Positions 1 through 8,612 are shown, numbered from the stretch's first letter. The stretch: 64,000 nt of DNA from Candidatus Gemmiger excrementigallinarum (GCA_019116445.1 DXBP01000064.1:17945-81944); one strand, 5' to 3'. Numbers and translations are program-made. The notes: generated by a model from the letters alone, not told the origin.

Positions 1-540
1 TTTGTTTGCCAGCGGGGAATCCGCCGCCACCACCGCATACAGCCCCGCTTCGGCCACCGGGTGAAATTCGCAGTTGTGCAGTTTGTGGATCATATCACGG
101 GTGCAGAGCATGATGTCCAGCTGTTCGGCTTCAAACATCTTTTTCAGGCTGAAATAATCCTGCATGTGCACGATGGGGTTGAATCCCGGGTGCTGCCGTT
201 CCAGAGCCCGCAGCGGCGGCTTGAGGTACTGCAGCTCGGTGCTGCTGGTGCAGCCGATGTGGAACAGCCGCACGGCGGTGTGGGCGGCATCGTGCATCTT
301 TTTCTGGGCGATCTCAATTTTGGCCAGAATTTCCCGGGCATCGTTGTAAAAGCCGCGGCCTGCTTCGGTCAGGCGCACCATTTTGGAGTTGCGGATCAGC
401 AGCGGTGTGCCCAGTTCCGCTTCCAGCGTCTGGATATGATGGGTCACCGTGGGCGGCGAGAGGAACAGTTCCTCCGCCGCTTTGGTAAAGTTCAGCCGGT
501 CTGCCACGCAGACAAAGCACATAAGCTGCTGGGTATTCAT
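1..540 (-). CDS. LysR-family transcriptional regulator, C-terminus cut by window edge
   Basis: Starts MNTQQLMCFVCVADRLNFTK followed by AAEELFLSPPTVTHHIQTLE, the winged helix-turn-helix of LysR regulators. The visible 180 residues cover the DNA-binding domain (about 1-60), the linker helix and the first part of the effector-binding domain; the rest lies left of the window. The ATG at 540 has a GGGAGG ribosome-binding site at 550-555, nine bases upstream. It is divergent from the ABC exporter operon that begins at 717, and LysR regulators commonly control a divergent neighbour, so the exporter is the likely target (inference). The inducer cannot be read from the sequence. Confidence 0.9.
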   Translation of the reverse strand, partial: MNTQQLMCFVCVADRLNFTKAAEELFLSPPTVTHHIQTLEAELGTPLLIRNSKMVRLTEAGRGFYNDAREILAKIEIAQKKMHDAAHTAVRLFHIGCTSSTELQYLKPPLRALERQHPGFNPIVHMQDYFSLKKMFEAEQLDIMLCTRDMIHKLHNCEFHPVAEAGLYAVVAADSPLANK

Positions 541-573
541 AGCGTTTTTCCTCCCGGGGATGATGTCGGGTCC

Positions 574-602
574 AGTATACGCCACCTTTTTATATTTTGC
601 AA
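574..602 (-). promoter_or_regulatory. Promoter of the LysR-type regulator gene
   Basis: On the minus strand there is TTGCAA (597-602), a 17-base spacer and TATACT (574-579), a good housekeeping sigma match placed about 34 bases before the start codon. Confidence 0.7.
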
Positions 603-621
603 TATTTCATTCGATATTTGC
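599..621. promoter_or_regulatory. Candidate LysR operator in the divergent promoter region
   Basis: An AT-rich imperfect inverted repeat, GCAATAT ... ATATTTGC, overlaps the -35 of the regulator and lies about 45-70 bases upstream of the exporter -10. Position and dyad shape fit a LysR-type binding site that gives both autoregulation and control of the exporter. This is inferred from position and symmetry only. Confidence 0.4.
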
Positions 622-664
622 TAATGTCGAACAAGGTTTTGAAATTCTCAATCTTCACCGGAGA

Positions 665-673
665 TGCTATAAT
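665..673 (+). promoter_or_regulatory. Extended -10 promoter of the ABC exporter operon
   Basis: TGCTATAAT gives a consensus -10 (TATAAT, 668-673) with the TGn extension. The -35 region at correct spacing (TTCTCA, 645-650) is poor, which fits a promoter helped by an activator such as the divergent LysR protein. Confidence 0.6.
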
Positions 674-716
674 CCTTTACCGAAGAGAAAACAGTCCCTG
701 TGAAGGAGTGAAGAAA

Positions 717-2456
717 GTGAAGACTGTACTGCATCAACTCAAACAATACAAGCGCGACGCCTGGTGCTGCATCGGGTTCACCGCACTGGAGGTCGTGATG
801 GAGATATTACTGCCCTTCGTCACGGCCCGCATCATCGATGAAGGCCTGCAGGCCGCCAACCTTGGCGTCGTATACCGCTACGGCGCCGTGATGGTGGTCA
901 TGGCGCTGGTGAGCCTGGGCTGCGGTGCCCTGGCCGGCAAATGCGCGGCTTCGGCCTCCTCCGGCCTGGCCGCCAACCTGCGGGAGAGCATCTACGCCCA
1001 GATCCAGACCTTTTCCTTTTCCAACATCGACAAGTTCAGTGTGCCCGGCCTGGTCACCCGTATGACCACCGACATCACCAACGTCCAGAACGCCTTCATG
1101 ATGGTCATTCGTGTGGCGGTACGCAGCCCCCTGACCCTGGTGTTCAGCTACGCCATGTGCCTGTACATCAGCCCCCGGCTCAGCGCCATGTTCTTTATCG
1201 CGGTGGTGTTCCTGGTGGCGGTCATCGGCAGCATTATGGTGGTGACCCTGCGCATCTTCAACGAAGTGTTCCAGAAATACGACGACCTGAACGCCAGCGT
1301 GCAGGAGAATATCTCCGCCATCCGGGTGGTGAAGGCCTTCGTGCGGGAAAAGTACGAGGACGACAAATTCAGCAAGGCTTCCCGCAATCTGTACCGCCTT
1401 TTCGTCAAAGCCGAAGGATTGCTGGCTTTCAACAACCCGGCCATGATGGTGGCGGTTTACTTCTGCATCATCTCGGTTTCCTGGCTGGGTGCCCAGTACA
1501 TTGTGGGCGGCAGCATGACCACCGGTGACCTGACCAGCCTGTTCAGCTACATCATGGCCCTGCTCATGAGCCTGATGATGCTGTCCATGGTGGTAGTCAT
1601 GATCAGTATGTCCCTGGCCAGCATCCGCCGTATCAGCGAGGTGCTTACCGAAACCCCCGACCTGGCCAATCCCGCCGACCCCGTCACCCATGTGGCCGAC
1701 GGCAGCATCGACTTTGACCATGTGAATTTCTCCTACAAACACGGCAGCGGCAAAAATGCCCTCACCGACATTGATCTGCACATCCGTTCCGGCGAGACCA
1801 TCGGCGTCATCGGCGGCACCGGTTCCGGCAAATCCAGCCTGGTGAACCTGATCTGCCGCCTGTATGACGTGGACGAGGGCACCGTGAAGGTGGGCGGCGT
1901 GGACGTGCGCCGCTACGACATGGAGGTGCTGCGCAACCAGGTGTCTGTGGTTTTGCAGAAGAACACCCTGTTCTCGGGCACGATCCTCGACAACCTGCGC
2001 TGGGGCAAACCCGACGCCACCGACGAAGAGTGCATCGCCGCCTGCAAGGCCGCCTGTGCCGATGAGTTCATCGACCGGATGCCCGACGGCTACCAGACCC
2101 GCATTGAACGGGGCGGCGCCAACGTATCCGGCGGTCAGAAGCAGCGGCTGTGCATTGCCCGTGCCCTGCTGAAACGCCCCAAAGTGCTGATTCTGGACGA
2201 CTCCACCAGCGCCGTGGACACCGCCACCGATGCCAAGATCCGGGCTGCCTTTGAAAAGACCATTCCCGGCACCACCAAGATCATCATTGCCCAGCGGATT
2301 TCCAGCGTGCAGAATGCCGACCGCATCCTGGTGCTGGACGGCGGACGCATCGACGCCTTCGACACCCACGAAAACCTGCTCAAGACCAACGCCATCTACC
2401 AGGAGATCTACGAGTCCCAGGTCAAGGGCGGCGGCGACTTCGACCAGCCCGCCTGA
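717..2456 (+). CDS. ABC exporter half-transporter, degenerate-site subunit
   Basis: A 579-residue type IV ABC exporter half: an N-terminal six-helix transmembrane domain (about 1-310) and a C-terminal ATPase. Walker A GGTGSGKSS is near residue 366, the signature VSGGQ near 470 and Walker B LILDD near 491. The catalytic Glu after Walker B is Asp and the H-loop His is Gln (IIAQRIS, near 525). Those two changes are the hallmark of the non-hydrolysing subunit of heterodimeric exporters such as TM287 or BmrC. I chose the GTG at 717 because AAGGAG (703-708) sits eight bases upstream; an ATG at 597 in frame lies upstream of the promoter. It pairs with the next gene, 14 bases downstream. Likely a drug or peptide exporter; the substrate is unknown. 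Confidence 0.9.
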   Translation: MKTVLHQLKQYKRDAWCCIGFTALEVVMEILLPFVTARIIDEGLQAANLGVVYRYGAVMVVMALVSLGCGALAGKCAASASSGLAANLRESIYAQIQTFSFSNIDKFSVPGLVTRMTTDITNVQNAFMMVIRVAVRSPLTLVFSYAMCLYISPRLSAMFFIAVVFLVAVIGSIMVVTLRIFNEVFQKYDDLNASVQENISAIRVVKAFVREKYEDDKFSKASRNLYRLFVKAEGLLAFNNPAMMVAVYFCIISVSWLGAQYIVGGSMTTGDLTSLFSYIMALLMSLMMLSMVVVMISMSLASIRRISEVLTETPDLANPADPVTHVADGSIDFDHVNFSYKHGSGKNALTDIDLHIRSGETIGVIGGTGSGKSSLVNLICRLYDVDEGTVKVGGVDVRRYDMEVLRNQVSVVLQKNTLFSGTILDNLRWGKPDATDEECIAACKAACADEFIDRMPDGYQTRIERGGANVSGGQKQRLCIARALLKRPKVLILDDSTSAVDTATDAKIRAAFEKTIPGTTKIIIAQRISSVQNADRILVLDGGRIDAFDTHENLLKTNAIYQEIYESQVKGGGDFDQPA

Positions 2457-2470
2457 AAGGAGGAAGCCCC

Positions 2471-4360
2471 ATGAAACAACCCAATCAAGCCCGCACGGCA
2501 CCCCTGAAGGTGCTGAACCGGGTGCTGCGCTATATGCTGCATCACTACGCCCTCCCCTTTGCGCTGGTCATCCTCTGCATCCTGGTCACGGCGGTGGCCA
2601 CCGTCATCGGCGCCACCTTTCCCCAGACGCTGGTGGATGACTACATCCTGCCCATGCTGAACAGCGGCTCCACGGATTTTTCCGGTCTGGCCGCCAGCCT
2701 TGTGCAGCTGGCCTGCATTCTTGTTGTTGGTGTGGTAACGGCCTTCGGCTACAACCGCATCATGGTCACCGTCAGCCAGGGCACCATGCGCCGCCTGCGG
2801 GACGACCTGTTCCACCGCATGGAATCCCTGCCCATCTCCTACTTTGACACCCACGCCCACGGCGACATCATGTCGGTGTACACCAACGACATCGACACCC
2901 TGCGCCAGCTGCTGAGTCAGAGTATCCCCCAGATCATCAACACCAGTGTGACGATGCTCGCCACCCTCATCACGATGATCCTGCTCAACCCCGCCCTGAC
3001 CGTCATCTCGCTGCTGACGGCCTGCGTCATGCTCATCGTGACGACCAACTTTTCCAAGCTGTCGGGCAAATACTACGTGCGCCAGCAGCGGGATCTGGGT
3101 CTGGTGGACGGCTTTATCGAAGAGATGCTGGACGGCCAGAAAGTGGTGAAGGTATTCTGCCACGAGGACGCCGCCCTGCGGGATTTCCGCGCTGTCAAAA
3201 ACCAGCTGCGGGACAGTGCCGACAAAGCCAACCGCTACGCCAACCTGCTCATGCCCATCAACGCCAACATCGGCTGGATCAGCTATGTGCTGGTGGCCAT
3301 TGTGGGCGCGGTGCTGGGCATCAACGGCCTGGCGGGGGTCACCCTGGGCACCGTCGTCAGCTTTCTGAGCCTGAACAAGAGCTTTACCAACCCCATCACC
3401 CAGATCAGCCAGCAGGTGAACTTTGTGGTCACGGCAGCGGCCGGTGCCCAGCGTGTGTTTGACCTGATGGATCAGACCCCCGAAGCCGACGAAGGCTATG
3501 TGGAGCTGGTCAACGCCCAGGAGGACGCCGACGGCACGGTGCGCCCGGTGGACCACCGCACCAACGTCTGGGCCTGGAAGCATCCCCACAAGGCGGACGG
3601 CACCGTGACCTACACCAAGCTGGAAGGCAACGTGGTACTGGACGATGTGGACTTTGGCTACACGCCGGAAAAACTGGTACTGCACAACATCAGCCTGCGG
3701 GCCAAACCGGGCCAGAAGATCGCCTTTGTGGGCGCCACCGGCGCGGGCAAGACCACCATCACCAACCTGATCAACCGGTTCTACGACATCGCCGACGGCA
3801 AGATCCGCTATGACGGCATCAACATCAACAAGATCAAGAAAGCCGATCTGCGGCGGAGCCTGGGCATCGTATTGCAGGACACCCACCTGTTTACCGGCAC
3901 CGTGATGGATAACATCCGCTACGGCAACCTGGAAGCCACCGACGAGGAGTGCATCGCTGCGGCAAAACTGGCCAACGCCGACAGTTTCATCCGCCGCCTG
4001 CCCGACGGCTACGACACCATGCTCACCGGCGACGGTGCCAACCTGAGCCAGGGACAGCGGCAGCTGCTGGCCATTGCCCGGGCAGCGGTGGCCGACCCGC
4101 CGGCCTTGATCCTGGACGAGGCCACTTCCTCCATCGACACCCGCACCGAAAAACTGGTGCAGGACGGCATGGACGCCCTGATGACTGGCCGCACCACCTT
4201 TGTGATCGCCCACCGGCTTTCCACCGTGCGCAACGCCGACTGCATCATGGTCATGGAGCAGGGCCGCATCATCGAGCGGGGCACCCACGATGAACTCATC
4301 GCCAAGCGCGGCAAATACTACCAGCTGTACACCGGCAACTTTGCCGAGGAACCGGCGTAA
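2471..4360 (+). CDS. ABC exporter half-transporter, catalytic subunit
   Basis: A 629-residue partner of the preceding gene with the same layout: transmembrane domain to about residue 330, then ATPase. Walker A GATGAGKTT is near 421, Walker B LILDEA near 545 with the catalytic Glu present, and the H-loop IAHRLS near 579 keeps its His. Its signature is LSQGQ instead of LSGGQ, so the composite site formed with the degenerate Walker motifs of the partner is the inactive one, while its own Walker motifs plus the partner's VSGGQ make the active site. The ATG follows AAAGGAGG closely. An insertion of about 45 residues separates the membrane and ATPase parts (near 350-395). Co-transcribed with the first half; the operon ends at the hairpin at 4385. 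Confidence 0.92.
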   Translation: MKQPNQARTAPLKVLNRVLRYMLHHYALPFALVILCILVTAVATVIGATFPQTLVDDYILPMLNSGSTDFSGLAASLVQLACILVVGVVTAFGYNRIMVTVSQGTMRRLRDDLFHRMESLPISYFDTHAHGDIMSVYTNDIDTLRQLLSQSIPQIINTSVTMLATLITMILLNPALTVISLLTACVMLIVTTNFSKLSGKYYVRQQRDLGLVDGFIEEMLDGQKVVKVFCHEDAALRDFRAVKNQLRDSADKANRYANLLMPINANIGWISYVLVAIVGAVLGINGLAGVTLGTVVSFLSLNKSFTNPITQISQQVNFVVTAAAGAQRVFDLMDQTPEADEGYVELVNAQEDADGTVRPVDHRTNVWAWKHPHKADGTVTYTKLEGNVVLDDVDFGYTPEKLVLHNISLRAKPGQKIAFVGATGAGKTTITNLINRFYDIADGKIRYDGININKIKKADLRRSLGIVLQDTHLFTGTVMDNIRYGNLEATDEECIAAAKLANADSFIRRLPDGYDTMLTGDGANLSQGQRQLLAIARAAVADPPALILDEATSSIDTRTEKLVQDGMDALMTGRTTFVIAHRLSTVRNADCIMVMEQGRIIERGTHDELIAKRGKYYQLYTGNFAEEPA

Positions 4361-4384
4361 CCTTCTCTCTCACCTCATACTATA

Positions 4385-4430
4385 AAAGCCCCCGGCCCCG
4401 GCGGAATTTCCGTCGGGGCCGGGGGGCTTT
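4385..4430. terminator. Bidirectional terminator between convergent genes
   Basis: A long GC-rich inverted repeat (AAAGCCCCCGGCCCCGGCGG against CCGTCGGGGCCGGGGGGCTT) with a short AATTT loop lies between the convergent ABC exporter and aldo/keto reductase. A runs on the left and T on the right let it serve both strands. Confidence 0.85.
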
Positions 4431-4437
4431 GCAGGGG

Positions 4438-5433
4438 TCATTCGCCCGCACAGATGCGGTCGATTTCTTCCAGTTCGTCGGGGGTGAAGGTGGTGTTTTC
4501 CACCGCCTTGATGTTATCCAGGATCTGTTCCGGCCGGGAGGCGCCGATGAGCACGCTGGTGACTACCGGCTGGGCCAGCAGCCAGGCCAGGGCCAGTTCC
4601 GCCAGGGTCTGTCCCCGGCGGGCGGCCACCTCGTTCAGGGCCTTGATTTTGGCAAGGACCTCGGGGGTAATGTCCTTTTCTTTCAGGTAGCGGCCGTCGG
4701 TACGGATGCGGCTGTCTGCCGGGATGCCGTGGAGGTACCGGTCGGTGAGCCGGCCCTGGGCCAGGGGGCTGAAGGTAATAAGCCCACGGCTGACCTTGCC
4801 CACGCTGTTTTTCAGGCCGTTTTCCTCGATTTTACGGTCAAACAGTGAGTAGCGGTTCTGGCAGATGACAAAGGGGCAATGCAGTTCATCCAGAATGGCT
4901 GTAGCTTTTTCCAGCGTGGGGCCGTCGTAGTTGGAAAGCCCCACATACAGCGCCTTGCCGCTGCGCACGGCCTGGGCCAGGGCTTCCATGGTTTCTTCCA
5001 GCGGGGTGGCGGGGTCCATGCGGTGGTGGTAGAAGATATCCACATAGTCCAGGCCCATCCGCTGCAGGCTTTGGTCCAGCCCGGCCAGCAGGTGTTTGCG
5101 GCTGCCCCAGTCCCCGTAGGGGCCGTCCCACATCAGGTACCCGGCCTTGGTGGAGATGATGAGTTCGTCCCGATAAGGGCGAAAATCCTCCCGCAAAATG
5201 CGGCCGAAGTTGCGCTCCGCCGCACCGGGTGCGGGGCCGTAGTTGTCGGCCAGGTCAAAGTGGGTGATGCCGTGGTCGAAGGCGGTGCGGCACATGGCAC
5301 GCATGTTCTCGTAGGGAGCAGTGTCCCCGAAATTGTGCCAAAGGCCCAGGGATACCGCGGGCAGGCGCAGACCGCTGCGCCCGCAGCGGCGGTAGGGCAT
5401 GGTATCGTAACGTTGGGGGGATGCCTGGTACAT
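4438..5433 (-). CDS. gpr: Aldo/keto reductase, YghZ/Gpr type
   Basis: A 331-residue NADPH-dependent aldo/keto reductase. It closely follows E. coli YghZ (L-glyceraldehyde 3-phosphate reductase): CGRSGLRLPAVSLGLWHNFG at the start, FDLADNYG (catalytic Asp and Tyr), STKAGY (catalytic Lys), FYHHRMD (catalytic His) and VLIGASRPEQ for cofactor binding near the C-terminus. In E. coli the enzyme detoxifies L-glyceraldehyde 3-phosphate and reduces methylglyoxal; the same role here is inferred from family. AGGAGG precedes the ATG. It is a single-gene unit with its own promoter and a shared terminator. Confidence 0.88.
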   Translation of the reverse strand: MYQASPQRYDTMPYRRCGRSGLRLPAVSLGLWHNFGDTAPYENMRAMCRTAFDHGITHFDLADNYGPAPGAAERNFGRILREDFRPYRDELIISTKAGYLMWDGPYGDWGSRKHLLAGLDQSLQRMGLDYVDIFYHHRMDPATPLEETMEALAQAVRSGKALYVGLSNYDGPTLEKATAILDELHCPFVICQNRYSLFDRKIEENGLKNSVGKVSRGLITFSPLAQGRLTDRYLHGIPADSRIRTDGRYLKEKDITPEVLAKIKALNEVAARRGQTLAELALAWLLAQPVVTSVLIGASRPEQILDNIKAVENTTFTPDELEEIDRICAGE

Positions 5434-5462
5434 GGTGGGTACCTCCTGTCGTGTTTTCCCCC

Positions 5463-5491
5463 ATTGTACCCCCTGCCGTGCGGGCGGTCAA
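5463..5491 (-). promoter_or_regulatory. Promoter of the aldo/keto reductase
   Basis: Minus-strand TTGACC (5486-5491), 17-base spacer, TACAAT (5463-5468), about 30 bases before the start codon. Confidence 0.75.
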
Positions 5492-5503
5492 GCGGCGGTG
5501 TGT

Positions 5504-5527
5504 GTTCTTTTCTTGCAAGAAAAGAAC
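5504..5527. repeat. Perfect 24-bp palindrome, left copy
   Basis: GTTCTTTTCTTG followed by its exact reverse complement CAAGAAAAGAAC with no loop. A related palindrome sits at 5600-5623 on the other side of the arginine operon terminator. Confidence 0.85.
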
Positions 5528-5543
5528 CAAAAGAACTCTAATT

Positions 5544-5583
5544 AAAAATCTCCTGCGGGGACGATGCCCCGCAGGAGATTTTT
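5544..5583 (-). terminator. Terminator of the arginine operon
   Basis: A perfect 17-bp stem (5544-5560 with 5567-5583) and a six-base ACGATG loop, flanked by A5 and T5, so it can act in both directions. It ends the argGHCJBDF transcript and lies upstream of the aldo/keto reductase promoter. Confidence 0.92.
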
Positions 5584-5599
5584 GTTTGGAATTTCTTCG

Positions 5600-5623
5600 G
5601 TTCCTTCTTTGCAAAGAAGGAAC
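5600..5623. repeat. Perfect 24-bp palindrome, right copy
   Basis: GTTCCTTCTTTG followed by its exact reverse complement CAAAGAAGGAAC. It shares the GTTC-TTC-TTTG / CAAAG-GAAC design with the copy at 5504 and lies just past the argF stop codon. Confidence 0.85.
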
Positions 5624-5633
5624 AAACCACCCG

Positions 5634-6548
5634 TCACTTACCGGCCAGCAGGATGGCAAGGACGGCTTTTTCCACATGGAGGCGGTTTTCCGCCTCCTCA
5701 AAGATTTCATCGGCGTGCTGTTCAAACACATCGGTGGCGATCTCCTCGCCCCGGTGCGCGGGCAGCGGATGCTGCACCATACAATCGGGCTTGGCCAGCG
5801 CCATGCGGGCGGCGTCCAGGGTATACCCGGTAAAATCCCGCTGCCGGCGCTCGGTTTCCCGCTCCATGCCCATGCTCACCCACACATCGGTGAAAAGCAC
5901 GTCCGCATCCCGGGCCGCTTCGTCGGGGTCATGGACCAGCTGGAAAGCGTCGCCGTAGGCTTTGGCCTGCATCAGCACATCCGCCGCCGGGCGGTAGCCT
6001 TTGGGGCAGGCCGCCGTGACCTGCATCCCCACGGCCAGGCACCCCACAATCAGGCTGTTGGCCATGTTGTAGCCATCGCCGATAAACCCGACTTTCAGTC
6101 CTTCCAGCTTGCCCTTGTACTCCCGCACCGTCATCAGGTCGGTGAGCACCTGCAAGGGATGGGCATAGTCCGTCATGCCGGACACCACCGGCACCCCGCT
6201 GTACTGGGCCAGGGCATCCAGATCGGTCTGCTTGTAGGTGCGGCAGACAATGGCGTCATAATACCGCCCCAGCACCCGGGCGGTATCCTGAATAGGCTCG
6301 CCCCGGGCGGTCTGCAGATCGTTGGCGCTCAGGTAAGTGCCTAAGCCCCCCATCTGGTAAATGCCCACTTCCAGGCTGGTGCGGGTTCGGGTGGAGTGCT
6401 TGGCAAACATCAGGGCAATGGCCTTGCCCTGCAGATCCTTTGGATCGGTGCCCAGTTTGTGCAGGCGCTTGTATTCATCGGCCACATCCAGAATGTGCAG
6501 GATCTCCTGCCGGGACAGGCCGCCCAGTTTCAACAGATGTTTCATCAC
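5634..6548 (-). CDS. argF: Ornithine carbamoyltransferase
   Basis: A 304-residue enzyme converting ornithine and carbamoyl phosphate to citrulline. It has the carbamoyl-phosphate motif STRTRTSLE near residue 54, HPLQVLTD, and the ornithine-side motif DVWVSMGME. The usual HCLPAHR motif reads HPLPAHRGEE: the reactive Cys is replaced by Pro, as in aspartate carbamoyltransferases. The operon context and the SMG loop still favour the ornithine enzyme. It is the last gene of the operon; its ATG overlaps the argD stop by four bases (ATGA), implying coupled translation. Confidence 0.9.
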   Translation of the reverse strand: MMKHLLKLGGLSRQEILHILDVADEYKRLHKLGTDPKDLQGKAIALMFAKHSTRTRTSLEVGIYQMGGLGTYLSANDLQTARGEPIQDTARVLGRYYDAIVCRTYKQTDLDALAQYSGVPVVSGMTDYAHPLQVLTDLMTVREYKGKLEGLKVGFIGDGYNMANSLIVGCLAVGMQVTAACPKGYRPAADVLMQAKAYGDAFQLVHDPDEAARDADVLFTDVWVSMGMERETERRQRDFTGYTLDAARMALAKPDCMVQHPLPAHRGEEIATDVFEQHADEIFEEAENRLHVEKAVLAILLAGK

Positions 6549-7723
6549 AGTTTCTCCAACACGGTGCGCAGAATGGCGAGGGCCTTGTCCACGTCCCCCT
6601 GCGTCAGGATCAGCGGCGGCAGCAGCCGGATACGGGTCTTGGCCGTAAGCACCAGCAGGCCCGCCTGCTCACAGGCGGTGCGTACCGCAGCGGCGGCAAT
6701 GCCCTCTTCCAGAGCGATGCCCACCATCAGGCCCAGGCCGCTCACTTCCGTTACATGGGGCAGGGTTTTGAGGCCCGCCCGCAGGGTTTCGGCCAGGGCA
6801 CGGTCCTTTGCCAGCAGGTCGTCGGTGAGTTCCTGCATTACCGCCAGCGCCCCCGCACAGGCCACCGGGTTGCCCCCAAAGGTGGAACCATGGCTGCCGG
6901 GGCCCATGTGATCGGCCACCTTCCGGTTCATGACCACCGCGCCGATGGGCAGACCGCCGCCCAGGCCCTTGGCCAGGGTGACGATATCCGGGTGCAGGTC
7001 AAACTGCTCGCAGGCCAGGAAGGTGCCGGTACGGCCCACGCCGGTCTGCACCTCGTCCACCACCAGCAGAATGTCGTGTTCCTTGCAGAAAGCGGCAACT
7101 TTTGTGACATAGTCCTTGTCCAGGGCCACCACGCCGCCTTCGCCCTGGACCAGTTCCAGCATCAGGGCACAGGTGTCGCCGTCGGCGGCGGCTTCCAGGG
7201 CGGCAAAGTCCCCGGCAGGCACATACCCGAACCGTTCCGGGAAAGGTCCGAAATCGTGGTGGAACACGTCCTGGCCGGTAGCGGTGAGGGTGGCCAGGGT
7301 ACGGCCATGGAAGGAGTTGACCAGCGTCAGCACCTTGTTGCGGTTGGGGCCGTAGGTATCCACGCTGTATTTGCGGGCCATCTTGATGGCACCCTCGTTG
7401 GCTTCGGCGCCGGAGTTGCCGAAAAAGACGGCGTCCAGGCCGGTGCGGCGGCAGATTTCTTCTGCCAGGGTGCCGCAGGGTTCGGTGTAATAGAGGTTGG
7501 AGGTATGCTGCAGGGTAGCAGCCTGGGCGCTGACCGCCGTCACCCAGGCCGGGTGGCAGAAGCCCAGGGCGTTGACCCCGATGCCCGAGGTAAAGTCCAG
7601 ATACTGCTTGCCCTCGGCGTCGGTGGCGACCATACCCTTGCCGCTGACCAGCGCCACCGGGCTGCGGCCGTAGGTGTGCAGCACATGGGCGTCGTCCCGC
7701 TGCATAATGGACCGGGTATCCAT
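6545..7723 (-). CDS. argD: Acetylornithine aminotransferase
   Basis: A 392-residue class III PLP-dependent aminotransferase making N-acetylornithine from N-acetylglutamate semialdehyde and glutamate. Visible landmarks are FFGNSGAEANEGAIKMAR (PLP phosphate binding), LLVVDEVQTGVGRTG (PLP-contacting Asp) and TLAKGLGGGLPIGA with the Schiff-base Lys. AAAGGAGG precedes the ATG. It sits between argB, 14 bases upstream, and argF, which it overlaps by four bases. Confidence 0.95.
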   Translation of the reverse strand: MDTRSIMQRDDAHVLHTYGRSPVALVSGKGMVATDAEGKQYLDFTSGIGVNALGFCHPAWVTAVSAQAATLQHTSNLYYTEPCGTLAEEICRRTGLDAVFFGNSGAEANEGAIKMARKYSVDTYGPNRNKVLTLVNSFHGRTLATLTATGQDVFHHDFGPFPERFGYVPAGDFAALEAAADGDTCALMLELVQGEGGVVALDKDYVTKVAAFCKEHDILLVVDEVQTGVGRTGTFLACEQFDLHPDIVTLAKGLGGGLPIGAVVMNRKVADHMGPGSHGSTFGGNPVACAGALAVMQELTDDLLAKDRALAETLRAGLKTLPHVTEVSGLGLMVGIALEEGIAAAAVRTACEQAGLLVLTAKTRIRLLPPLILTQGDVDKALAILRTVLEKL

Positions 7724-7737
7724 GGCAAAGCCTCCTT

Positions 7738-8592
7738 TCAGCGATTGCCGCGGCGGTAGAACATGGTGCCCGCGCCGCGGTCAGAGAACATTTCCAGCAA
7801 GATGGAGTGGGGCACCCGGCCGTCGATGATGACGGCTTCGTGTACGCCCTTGTAGATGGCTTCGGCCATGCCTTCGATCTTGGGCAGCATGCCCCCGGCA
7901 ATGACCCCCGCCTGTTTGTAGCCCTCGATCTCGGAAACTTCCACCTCCGGGATCAGGGTGGATTCGTCGTCCTTGTCGTAGAGCAGGCCCACGATATCGG
8001 TCATACTCACCAGCTTTTCGGCGTGGAGGGCAATGGCGATTTCCGCGGCGGCGGTATCGGCGTTGATGTTGTAGGGTACGCCGTTGCCGTCCATGCCCAC
8101 GGTGGCGATCACCGGGATGAAGCTGTCCGCCAGCAGGTGATCGATCAAAGTGGTGTCCACCCGCTCGATCTCGCCCACATAACCCAGGTCCACATCCGCT
8201 TTGCGGGAGCAGGTGATCATGTGGCCGTCCATGCCGCAAAGGCCGACGCCGCGGCCCTTGAGCAGCGCCACCAGGTCCTTGTTCACCTGGCCCGCCAGCA
8301 CCTGCTGGACGATGCCCATGGTTTCTTCATCGGTGTAGCGCAGGCCGCCCACAAACTTGGACTCCTTGCCCACCTTTTTGAGCATCTGGTTGATGGCAGG
8401 GCCGCCCCCGTGGACCAGCACCACCCGCACGCCCAGCAGCGTGAGGGTGACCAGGTCGTTCATGACGGCCAGTTTCAGCTTGTCGTTGACCATGGCGTTG
8501 CCGCCGTACTTGATGACCAGCGTTTTGCCGTGGTATTTCTGGATATAAGGCGTTGCTTCGCTGAAAAGCAGCGCCATCTGTTCGTTTTTCAT
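7738..8592 (-). CDS. argB: Acetylglutamate kinase
   Basis: A 284-residue amino-acid kinase family enzyme phosphorylating N-acetylglutamate. LVIKYGGNAM opens the nucleotide-binding fold, VLVHGGGPAINQML is the acetylglutamate loop, and NINADTAAAEIA and the lysine in GGMLPKIEGM belong to the ATP site. An N-terminal helix (about 1-24) of the kind found in hexameric, arginine-inhibited enzymes is present, suggesting feedback inhibition (family inference). The start is the ATG at 8592; argJ ends 20 bases upstream. Confidence 0.95.
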   Translation of the reverse strand: MKNEQMALLFSEATPYIQKYHGKTLVIKYGGNAMVNDKLKLAVMNDLVTLTLLGVRVVLVHGGGPAINQMLKKVGKESKFVGGLRYTDEETMGIVQQVLAGQVNKDLVALLKGRGVGLCGMDGHMITCSRKADVDLGYVGEIERVDTTLIDHLLADSFIPVIATVGMDGNGVPYNINADTAAAEIAIALHAEKLVSMTDIVGLLYDKDDESTLIPEVEVSEIEGYKQAGVIAGGMLPKIEGMAEAIYKGVHEAVIIDGRVPHSILLEMFSDRGAGTMFYRRGNR

Positions 8593-8612
8593 GAACCTGT
8601 CCCCTTTGCGTA

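Noticed and set aside
597..716. Upstream ATG start for the first ABC exporter half
   Set aside because: It lies before the extended -10 promoter and lacks a ribosome-binding site; GTG at 717 has AAGGAG.
807..2501. A 564-residue minus-strand open frame
   Set aside because: Antisense to the ABC exporter half; His/Gly/Val-rich shadow.
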